Origin: Zygnema cylindricum | Lineage: Eukaryota > Streptophyta > Zygnematophyceae > Zygnematales > Zygnemataceae | Assembly (NCBI GenBank): GCA_037447655.1 | Contig: JBBHKE010002870.1 | Location: 342,347 to 406,346, forward strand | Direction of reading: 5' to 3' | DNA length: 64,000 nt | Part shown: in pieces, positions 56,011-64,000 of the stretch | Numbering within the stretch: position 1 is the stretch's first letter | Layout: each line of letters starts with the position of its first letter | Program-made: the position numbers and the translations under genes | Notes under the pieces: generated by a model | Told to the model about the DNA's origin: nothing | What the model saw: only the letters and a program-made list of their open reading frames with translations | Database searches by the model: none

Positions 56011-57062
56011 TATAAAGCCTGGAGTGAGAAGTTGCATGAAACCTCCATTAACAGGATAAGGAGTGATAATGGGGGGGAATATACCTCTAACCAGTTTAAG
56101 GAATATCTGAGAGATGAGGGAGTAGAGCACTAGAAAACTATACCATATAACTCAAAGAAAATGGGGTAGCTGAGAGGTTGAATCGAACACTAAGAGATAG
56201 TGTACGCAGTATGTTGGTCGACAAGAAAATAGGAAAGAGATTTTGGGCAGAAGAAATGAATTGTGCCAACTACATTAAGAATAGAGTACTTACCTCAGCT
56301 GTAAAAGGAGTAACACCTTATGAGAGATGGGTTGGAAAGAAACGAGATATCTCACACCTTAAAGTATTCGGTAGCCAAGTTTACAGTCTTGACACGGATA
56401 GGAAAAACTGGAAACTAGATGCTAAGGGAAAACCTGGATACTTTGTGGGATATGATGAGGATGTTAAGGGATATAGAGTCTATGACTTAGCTAAGAAAGA
56501 TATCATTCTGGTCAAACACTTAGTTGTCATGGATGAAGGGAAGTCATTTGACCCCTTCAAATATACAAAGAAGATAAGAATCAGATTTGAGTTCGAAAGT
56601 GGGGAGAACTCGGTTGTTCCCGAAAAGGACATGAGTGAAACCGTGATTGTAGATTCAGGGGAGATCCAAGATGCAAGAGACTCATCGGAAACCTCACATA
56701 CTCCTATGGACTTCGAGGAGATAGAAAAAGCGGGACAAGAACCGGCTTCCATGGACAAGGGAGCCGATGAGACAATGAGAAGAAATCCAAGACTTCCATC
56801 TATTCAAGCTTTAGAGTTTGAGGGAGTAAGGAGGAGCAGCAAACGGATACAAGAAAAACAAGCCGCTCGTAAGGTAAATAAGCTATCTCACCCAGATGAG
56901 CCTCAGTCTTACTTGGAGGCAGTGAATAGTCTAGAGAAAGAAAGATGGATTAGAGCCATAAATGATGAGATGGCTTCTATCATGGAAGCAAATACTTTGG
57001 AACTAGCGGATTGCCACCCAGAGAGAAAACTATTTGGTGTAAATGGGTATTTAAACTAAAAT
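56011..57062 (+). pseudogene. Copia B integrase, C-terminal part, and linker
   Basis: RIRSDNGGEYTSNQFKEYLRDEG at about 56050 is followed by a CAG-to-TAG at 56131 and a one-base loss before ENGVAERLNRTL. 56178-57059 is 293 open codons: VRSMLVDKKIGKRFWAEEMNCANYIKNRVLTSAVKGVTPYERWVGKKRDISHLKVFGSQVYSLD, GYDEDVKGYRVYDLAKKDIILVKHLVVMDEGKSFDPFKYTKKIRIRFE, the acidic linker and the RT start [24 protein letters not shown]. Confidence 0.88.
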
Positions 57063-58493
57063 TGAACCCAGATAATACCATTGAGAGATATAAGGCTCGA
57101 TTGGTAGCAAAGGGGTTCACCCAAAAGGAGGGGATTGACTATGAGGAGACCTTTGCTCTAGTTGTTCAGTTCTCCTCAGTAAGGATTCTCCTCAGTTTTG
57201 CAGCAGCGGAAGACATGGAAATCCACTAGATGGACATTAAGACAAATTTTCTTAATGGTGTGTTAGAGGAAGAAATTCTCATAAGAAACCCGAGGGGTTC
57301 GTGGAAGAAGGAGAAGAGAGCAAAGTCTGCATGCTCATAAAATCCTTATATGGACTAAAGTAGGCTCCCCGACAGTGGAATAAGAAACTAGATGAGTTTC
57401 TCACCAATCTAGGATATAACCGTATCAGCTCTGACCATTCTATCTATATGTTTGAAGATGAGAATAGTGTCATTTTTATTGCAATTTATGTGGATGATCT
57501 GCTTGTGTTAAGTAAGTCTTTGGAGAAGATCAATAGGCTAAAGAAAGATCTTAGGGGCAGATTTGATATGAAGGATTTAGGGGAGGCAAAATATATTTTG
57601 GGGATCCAAATGGAGAGAGATAGGGGGAAGAAGATCATCAGACTTACTCATAAAGAAGCAATAGGAAATATGCTTGAGAAATTCCGGATGGAAAATGCTA
57701 ACAGTTGTACTACATCCATGGACTTGAAAAAAGTAAGTGATGGGAGTGTAGAAGGAGTGATAATCTAGACGATCAGATGAGTCTAGAGGAGAGAGAGTTT
57801 ATGTAGTCTATCCCTTATAGACAGGTCGTAGAAAGTTTAATCTATTTTATGAACTGTACCAGGCAGGACATAGCGGCACCAGTTGGAGTACTCAGTAGGA
57901 GTCTTAATGATCCTAGGAAGACAGACTAGGAGGCAGCCAAGAGAGTCATGAGATATCTGGTGGGAATTAGAGAGTTATGGTTGCATTTGGGAGGGGAGCA
58001 CACTCACATCAGTACTTGGAGTGACGCCTGTAATGGGGACGCACCTATGAGATGATGCACTTCTGGGTAGGTGTAGGTTGGGGAAGCTGCATGTTGTTGG
58101 AGCAGTAAGCAACAAAAGGTGGTTGCTTAGTCCACTATTGAGGCTGAGTACATGGCCTCTTGTTCTGCTGTGAAGAAGTAGATGTGGGTCAAGTCCTTGC
58201 AGCAAGAATTGGGGTATATCAAGGAGGGAGTACATTAATTGTTTTGTGATAATCAAGCGGCATAGCAATTGCAGCCAATCCAAAACATCATTTTAAGGCT
58301 AAACATATGGAGATAAGATTAAGTTTTGTAAGAGAAAAATTGGAGAATAAAATAGTGAATCTTGTATATAGATCTGATGAGGAAATGGTGGCTGACATGA
58401 TGACCAAAACTGTGCCCTCTCCAAAGTAAAAATATTGTAGGGAAAAATGTGGATTAAAAGAAAAGTTAAAATTAGACTAGAAAATAAGGGGAG
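57011..58493 (+). pseudogene. Copia B reverse transcriptase and RNase H
   Basis: 57011-57229 carries [46 protein letters not shown]-to-TAG changes stop it at 57227 and 57361. 57448-57768 is open with the intact catalytic loop IAIYVDDLLVLSKSLEKINRLKKDLRGRFDMKDLGEAKYILGIQMERDRGKKIIRLTHKEAIGNML. RNase H at 57940-58480 is in pieces (LWLHLGGEHT, KAKHMEIRLSFVREK, ADMMTKTVPSP), with many stops. The polypurine tract AAAATAAGGGGAG ends at 58493. Confidence 0.88.
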
Positions 58494-59537
58494 TGTTGAA
58501 ATAAGTAGTTTTTGTATTTTCTAGGTCTAAATTTATTAGCGAAAAAAATATAGAGAAAATGTAGGCAGCCTGCCTCCATCTCTTCTCTCTTGCCCCCATA
58601 CTTGTTGTAATCACTAAAGGAGAGAGAGAGCGATGGAGCCATGGCTGCCTTAGCTCCATAGGAAGGACTAAAGAGTGACTTAAGTAACTCTCAACAAAGG
58701 TTGAGTCCGTCAGGACTAGAACCCCCGACCAACAGAGCGCGGCGTAGCCGTTAGCTCCAACCAGTTTGTCGTAGAAGTCCGTTAGGGGATATAGGGTTTC
58801 ATTAATATTTAAACTATTGTGTTGTACAAAAAATATTTAACTAAAACTCTTTACGGCACGTATAGATACAGTTTTACGAAATAGGAAGTACTGTACTAAA
58901 TTGAAACGGATATTGCGGATTTTGTTTCAACAGCGAAACAAATATTTCACAAGTATATATTACGACTAAGATTCCATTTCACGTCAAATCTAATGGGTTT
59001 TTTAAGGTCGAAATCCCGGAAAGGTCAGTTTGGCATTTAGTGACGTGGCATGACCTGGCGCCACGTGGAGAGATGACATTTGGTCGCGGGAATTTCGAGG
59101 AACGTACGGACGAGTGGAAAATGGACACGCGTCCGCCTAATGGCCTTGTCGTACAAAGGCCGTACAAAAAGTACATCGGCAGTAGTACTTTTTGATACTG
59201 TACAATGGTTCTGATTAGTTCCTACAGGCAGTAGATAAGGGTTGTGAGAGGGAACTAGGAAAAACTAGGACTTAGGAAAAATCAGGTAGATAGTCCTCTC
59301 CCTCTTTGAGAGTTTGTATAAATTGACATCTTTGCCACCCTACAACTTATCGCCTAGTTGGCCGTTTTCAGTGATTCTTTTTGCTACGCACTCAAGAGAG
59401 TCCAAGCTGCACAAGAGTGCAGTCAAATCGTCAATTTGCCTTTTTGGGCACTAGTGGTTGTGGCTTGAAGTGGGTTAGTTAAATACTATCTAGAGGCTTT
59501 CTAAATTTTGTAGTCCAATGGAGGACACAGAATTGCA
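58494..59537 (+). repeat. Copia B 3' LTR
   Basis: 1044 bp, TGTTGAAATAAG to GAATTGCA, followed by CCTTT (59538-59542) matching the 5' side. tRNA-like module 58704-58785. GTAC run 59146-59200. TATA (TTGTATAAATTGAC) near 59312. Leader hairpins ACTC-AAGA-GAGT (59390-59401) and CTGCAC-AAGA-GTGCAG (59407-59422): stems kept, and both loops changed from AGGG to AAGA. Confidence 0.92.
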
Positions 59538-60727
59538 CCTTTCGGCCCAATACTACCGCCGAGGAGGAAGACCGAGTAAAGAAACGAGCCAAAAATTATC
59601 TGTGGCTCGGCAGATTTTTAGTTTGATTGCTGGATGACAACAGTCATCGGCATGTCCCTTGGCCAACCGAGCGCTTGTCCTTGATTGAGTAGATACATAC
59701 CAAAATTGGCCAATATGGGACTAAGCGTACTTTGAGCCTTGTACAGGCATGCTATTGGTGGTCCGGAATGCAAGCGGATGTGGTTGCTATTCTCCACAAA
59801 TGCGCCACATGCTACTGGCTACGTACCTCTTTCTCTAATCGGCACGTGTCTCTACAGCCATTCCCTATCAGAGGATTGTTTTATCGCTGGTCGGTGGATC
59901 TTGCCAGACCGTTTCCCTTATCTCGAAAGGGGAAACAATATATCATAAAAATGATTGAAAATTTTAGTAAGTGGGTAGAGGTGGTCGCTCTTCCACACAA
60001 GACAGCTAAATTGACCACCGCTGCTTTTAAAGAGCACGTTCTCATGCGTTATAGAGCTCCTGCGGAGGTTCTCACAGACCAGGGTACGGAGTAACACAGG
60101 GAATTTCAAGAGATGTGGGATGAAGCTTTAATTGATCATCGCTGGACGAGTCGTGATCACCCACAAGGCCATGGCTTGGCGGAACGAGCTGTCCAAACTT
60201 TCAAGCGGGCTCTCCGAAAGCATTGTTTTGATAAACACATCTCTGTCTGAGACGAATCCTTGGGCTATATCACCATGGGATACCGGATGTCTGTATAGGC
60301 TAGCTTGGCTAATGTCAGCCCGTACTATATTTTCTTCGGTCGAGCACCCTTGCTCGATCGAAATATTCAGAAAGCAGCAACTTTACCTTTGCCTCTAATG
60401 TCTGACACCGTATTCTAGGAAGAACTAACTCGGCGTGCATTGCTTTTCGCTCGTGAGATGCCCATGGCTTTTGATAATTTGCAGATTGCCCAACATCGAG
60501 ATACTTTGTGCTTTGCCACCACGCGAAGTGGCAGTTACAAGCCTCAACAGAAGTCTTACCAAGTCGGAGATTACATGTACCTTCGACGACAATCTTTCAA
60601 CACTTTGGACACGGATGTTTCACCACACATTCTTCGTGTGGTGGAAATGGATGCTAATGGGATGTTCTGTTTGCACGTCGCGGATACAAGGATAATTCGA
60701 GAGGATTGGAAGAACTGTGCACCTTGA
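59538..60727 (+). pseudogene. Gypsy integrase (part 3 of split element)
   Basis: Ty3/Gypsy integrase in the frame that began in the RNase H at 41177. N-terminal zinc domain (IHTKIGQYGTKRTLSLVQACYWWSGMQADVVAILHKCATC), core with RWSVDLARPFP (first Asp), VLTDQGTE (second Asp) and HPQGHGLAERAVQTFKRALR (Glu), then a C-terminal SH3-like part (YQVGDYMYLRRQSFN, RVVEMDANGMFCLHV). The frame never shifts but is crossed by point stops at about 59617, 59686, 60092, 60248, 60297, 60416 and 60725. This suggests decay by base substitution only. Confidence 0.9.
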
Positions 60728-60967
60728 TACTTACGGCATTTGTCACAGGATATAGATCCGATGAGAATGCCAATCACAGAGGCGACGGAATGTACCATTT
60801 GCAAGAGAGCACACGGCGAGACTTCCATGCTCTTGTGCCACCATTGTAACCAAGGGTTCCACATGATGTGCTTAGTTCCTCCATCGACAGCGATGCCAGC
60901 TGACCATTGTTTTTGCCATGGCTGTCGTGAGTTGCCGACCGTTTTGACCAGCTCCTCCACAAGCTGA
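60728..60967 (+). pseudogene. PHD finger at the C-terminus of the Gypsy integrase
   Basis: Same frame as the integrase, separated from it by a single TGA. CTICKRAHGETSMLLCHHCNQGFHMMCLVPPS...DHCFCHGC follows the C4HC3 plan: CxxC, CxxC, x4-H-xx-C, CxxC, about 45 residues. PHD fingers bind histone H3 tails (often H3K4me3 or unmodified H3K4). Where a chromodomain sits in chromoviruses, this element has a PHD finger, presumably to steer integration to chromatin; that role is inference. The protein ends at TGA 60965, followed by a G-rich polypurine tract. Confidence 0.82.
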
Positions 60968-60983
60968 AGAGCTGGGGGGGGGG

Positions 60984-62299
60984 AATTATAAGGGTCACTT
61001 CACGCTAGGGAAGTATTCTTCCCTTTTATTCCTTTGGTCATCTTCACCTTAATTCTTTTGCATGTTGTATATACATTTTTTCCCTTCTCATTCATTTTCG
61101 TTTGTATATATGTATGGAGCATGACTTTGCTGGTTGTGATGCATGTTCGCTCTTGCTTGTCTCTCATGCACGATAGCTGTCATGCTGCATGGTGTCGGTC
61201 GCGGGCATGCACGATGTTATGCATGCGCGCACGATATTTCGCATGCACGCATGACATTGTGCAGGCACGAGCGATATTTTGCATGCGTGCACAATATTTC
61301 GCACGCACGCACGATATTGTGCACCCGCACGTGATATTCAACGCGCTCGCACAATATCATACACGCAAGCATAATTAATTTTGCGCGCGTGCATGATTTC
61401 CGTTCGCACGTGCAGAGGCACGTCGGTTCTTTTATCTTTGACGTGAACGAGATTCGCGTACACGTCTATTTGTATATTTACTAATTGCGTGCGTACTATT
61501 GTTTCGTTTCGTGCGTAGGTACACCACTTTTGAGTACATACGTGAAGAATCGTTTGGCGATGCAACACGATATCCAGGAGTACCATCGACGCTTCGATGT
61601 ACCATTATATATTTAAGTCGCGAACCCATGTAGGTTCGCGCGTACATGTAGTTAGGGAGGGTTTTTACCCTCGGATGGTGGATTATGCGGAACGTACGGC
61701 AGACAATGTTGGCCGCCTATTGGCCAACATTCTAAGTAGTTTCATACATGTAAAGTAGACTAGACGTAGGCTAGTTTCGTTTAGGCCTAGCGTAGCTTCT
61801 ACTTAGTCTATTTTCAGACTTAGAATTTCTAGCTTTTGGACAAGAATTTTCTCTTGGCGGCGGAACAGTTTTCTTGCTTCCTCCTTGCCACCGATTGCCC
61901 ATTATTTCTTTCTCTCTTGTTAGCTATTGATAGATGCTAGTTAGCATACGGATTTTTGTCTCCTAATATTGTGCCTCGCTTTTTATCCACACGGCTTCGG
62001 GCCAAGTCCGGAAGGTTTCTCTCCAAACTTGTCTATTTGGCGATTTGTGAAGTGGAGGGTTGGAGTGTGGCATCTTCTGTCAAGCTGCGCCGTTCTCCGG
62101 ACAATTGGACGGTTTGCTTGGGTGTATTTGTTGTTGGGGCATTTGGTTGTATTGGGAAGTGTCATTTTTGGCTAAATCCGATTTTCTTGGTTTTTAGTTC
62201 GAAGTGCTTCCTATTGCTTCGTTGCCTTTCTTGAGATAACTCTTGTAGAGAATACGTGGAAGACTAGGGAGCCTAGTGGCTATCCCACGACTTAGCATA
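60984..62299 (+). repeat. Probable Gypsy 3' LTR
   Basis: Begins GAATTATAAGGGTCACTTCAC after the G run at 60973-60983. The first 190 bp recur at 62300. If the second copy marks a repeat boundary, the LTR is about 1.3 kb. It contains a 20-bp minisatellite (61201-61380) and a TATA-like stretch (TATATATTTAAGTCG) near 61605. 61620-62299 has no coding signal that I trust. Confidence 0.6.
61201..61380 (+). repeat. 20-bp minisatellite in the Gypsy LTR
   Basis: Nine units in strict 20-bp register, from 61201, 61221, 61241 and so on. Consensus GCRYGCRYGCACGATATTKY, later units more diverged. Each is an alternating purine-pyrimidine GC block followed by an AT block. The open frame running through it is a by-product and not a gene. 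Confidence 0.85.
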
Positions 62300-62490
62300 G
62301 AATTATAAGGGTCACTTCACGCTAGGGGAGTATTCTTCTGTTTTATTCCTTTGGTCATCTTCACCTATATTCTTTTGCATGTTGTATATACATTTTTTCC
62401 CTTCTCATTCATTTTCGTTTGTATATATGTTTGGAGCATGACTTTGCTGGTTTGGATGCATGTTTGTTCTTGCTTGTCTCTCATGCATGA
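62300..62490 (+). repeat. Second, truncated copy of the Gypsy LTR start
   Basis: About 95% identical to 60984-61175, cut where Copia pol sequence begins. It may be a tandem LTR or the start of a second Gypsy copy replaced by the Copia. Confidence 0.8.
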
Positions 62491-62567
62491 CATCTCCTAA
62501 GTTGCAATTTTGCAAAGAAGTTGTTGGACTAAGTGAGTTAACTGAGTCTAAATATTTAGGGAAGCGT
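62491..62567 (+). pseudogene. Copia pol 3' end
   Basis: SPKLQFCKEVVGLSELTES is readable from about 62492, matching the last residues of Copia pol (SPKLIFCWETCGLKLK in Copia A). It is followed by a weak polypurine stretch and the LTR. Confidence 0.6.
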
Positions 62568-63613
62568 TGAGATTTAAAATCTTTAGTTCAGTAAATAGAG
62601 TAGACCAAAAAGACTAAGAATAATTTATAAGTAGTTGTATATAATACTTACCTTTATTAGTGTTACAGTAGCCAAAATACAATAGATTGTATTGTACCTC
62701 TGCAAGTTTTACGGAGTGGCGTCGACACGCGTCACGTAGCAAACAATTGGAATCACCGGATCAGACGGACAAAATCAGATCCGGATACCTCGGAAAATAT
62801 ATGGTACGGCTATTTTTGGAAACGTCCGGATATTTCGGAAGTAAGCTGTACGATACATGATCATTGATTTTGAGAGACGTCAACGGAGGCAATTCAGCTG
62901 GTACCATAAGCATGATTCACGTGGGACAGCAAATGACGAGGCGTGATTTACGTGGGACCACAAGTGAGGAGGCGTGATTAACATGGGACCACAAGTGACA
63001 AAACACTTAGGTGCTTCGTACTACACGACAACAGTCGGCTAGACTTTAGCGAATACCGTGACTAAGCACCTGGAACATTTTGCACGGTTCATCATCTGAA
63101 AATATTTGAATAACAATGTTTTGTAGTTTAGTGTATGAAAATTAGTGTTTCATTTATTTGGTCTTTGGAAAATAATAATTTGGTTTTTGGAGGTACTCTA
63201 GGTACAATAGAGTACAGCCTGGATACTTTGTCGTTAGCCAGGATAGTTCTGTAGTACGGTCACCCAAATTAGTGTGACCAGTAGATACTCACAATGAGTA
63301 TATATTTTAGGACTTAGCCAATTTTATATCATCCAGTATTGGGAATTTGATTTTTTAAGGGCAATTTTTGGGAACTTCCAGACATCATATCTTATGGTTT
63401 AGTGGGCGATTTGGCTGCAATTTTGGGAATTGTCAGTTTACTGTATTATTTATCATTGTGGCCAATTTGAGGCAAATTGGCTTTTTGAGGCATATTTTGT
63501 GTTAGTTCAAAGTTGGCTGTTAAGTAGGTATTTTCATAGTTTCTGATGTTTTTCATGTCTACTTCCACTACTTCTGCTGGTCCTCCTCGTGCAATGGTGG
63601 CTGTAGAACAACA
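62568..63613 (+). repeat. LTR of an MST-type Copia
   Basis: Starts near TGAGATTTAAAATC and ends GAACAACA at 63613. ATG at 63555 opens MSTSTTSAGPPRAMVAVEQ up to the end, as in the LTRs at 11682(-) and 18644. Four GTAC cores lie between 63190 and 63260, and a TATATTTTAGG near 63300 may be the TATA box. The start is approximate. No PBS follows. Confidence 0.65.
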
Positions 63614-64000
63614 CCTTTTCTGCTAGCTTTGAGGATGAAGTTTATTTCATTGCTGAAAAAGGTATCCTAGAGATGTCTAGGCTGATTTTAGGCAATGAAA
63701 AGAAGATACTTTACTAGGCTTGTGTTCATATTTTCATGTTGTGGTATAAGAGGCTTGGACATGTGCATTTAGATAAGTTACAAGAAATGAAAAAGATGGG
63801 AATAGTGGAAGGAATTCAGTTCGGAGAGAGTGAAAACCTAAGTGACTGTAGTGGTTGTGCTCAAGGTAAGGCACAAAGGTTACACTTCCCAAAGGAAGCC
63901 ACTTATAAAGGAGAAAATGTGTTACACTTGGTACACACCGATATTTGGGGACCAGCCAAGTGCCCTCACCCGGTGGTAAAAGGTTTATGATAACAGGAAT
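63614..64000 (+). pseudogene. Copia protease/GAG-pre-integrase fragment
   Basis: FSASFEDEVYFIAEKG, then WYKRLGHVHLDKLQEMKKMGIVEGIQFGESENLSDCSGCAQGKAQRLHFPKEATYKGENVLHLVHTDIWGPAK. Closest to Copia A at 6826-7180 (SFEEDVYFIAEKG, EGIQFSESDDISDCSGC). It starts in mid-domain at the LTR end, so the LTR was either inserted here or joined by deletion. It runs off the window. Confidence 0.85.

Noticed and set aside
60132-60398. A separate gene between the two integrase halves
   Set aside because: It is an out-of-frame shadow. The integrase frame continues through this interval with the DDE Glu and only point stops.
61034-61378. A protein rich in DICMRAQYFA-type repeats
   Set aside because: The open frame is produced by the 20-bp minisatellite. 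Twenty is not a multiple of three, so the repeats cycle through frames and do not form a protein repeat.
61201-61400. A CRISPR-like array
   Set aside because: Units are contiguous 20-mers without spacers, in a eukaryotic retroelement.

Overview
This is 64 kb of a repeat-dense eukaryotic genome made almost entirely of LTR retrotransposons. I see no convincing host gene, rRNA or bacterial-type operon. The dominant family is Ty1/Copia (gag with a CCHC knuckle, protease, GAG-pre-integrase, integrase, reverse transcriptase, RNase H), plus at least two Ty3/Gypsy elements. Three hints point to a green-lineage host, though I cannot name it: LTR promoters packed with GTAC cores (the SBP-box site), premature stops that are mostly CAG to TAG (deamination in the CHG context), and half-tRNA priming of the type known from Hemivirus elements such as Volvox Osser and Drosophila copia.

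Layout. 1-4.4 kb: Copia pol debris (-) and broken LTRs. 4.37-10.51 kb: Copia A with two LTRs about 98% alike. 10.5-15.9 kb: pieces of three further Copia copies and an LTR with an exact 170-bp duplication. 15.9-18.4 kb: AT-rich, no genes, ending at a 10-N gap. 18.4-23.84 kb: Gypsy-like gag and protease (-). 23.84-29.06 kb: Copia E, interrupted by a solo LTR. 29.06-32.14 kb: Copia G, cut by a second 10-N gap. 32.2-62.5 kb: a nested stack. One Gypsy element (possible gag 32.2-33.57 kb, RT/RNase H 39.6-41.18 kb, integrase plus PHD finger 59.54-60.97 kb, LTR from about 60.98 kb) was split by Copia F (33573-39615) and by Copia B (41178-59537, target duplication CCTTT). B holds a solo LTR (41292-42467, TGTTG) and an inverted Copia D. 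D in turn holds a complete Copia C (46084-52420, ATTCC). 62.5-64 kb: the end of another Copia, its LTR, and a pol fragment.

How the Copia elements work. The LTRs, about 0.85-1.18 kb, share one architecture. An antisense tRNA-like (B-box) hairpin lies in U3. It is followed by a GTAC cluster, a reversed CCAAT box, a TATA box and, in the transcribed leader, two successive hairpins with AGGG loops. The gag ATG lies about 20 bp inside the LTR end. Directly after the LTR comes a primer-binding site, GGTTATGGGCCCACC, complementary to the anticodon arm of initiator tRNA-Met and read by gag as part of its own N-terminus. All copies carry stops, frameshifts or deletions, so none looks autonomous. The most noteworthy signals are the covarying leader hairpins, the tRNA-like module, the PBS-in-gag arrangement, the Gypsy integrase-PHD fusion, and a 2.2-kb inverted repeat between D and B that could form double-stranded RNA.
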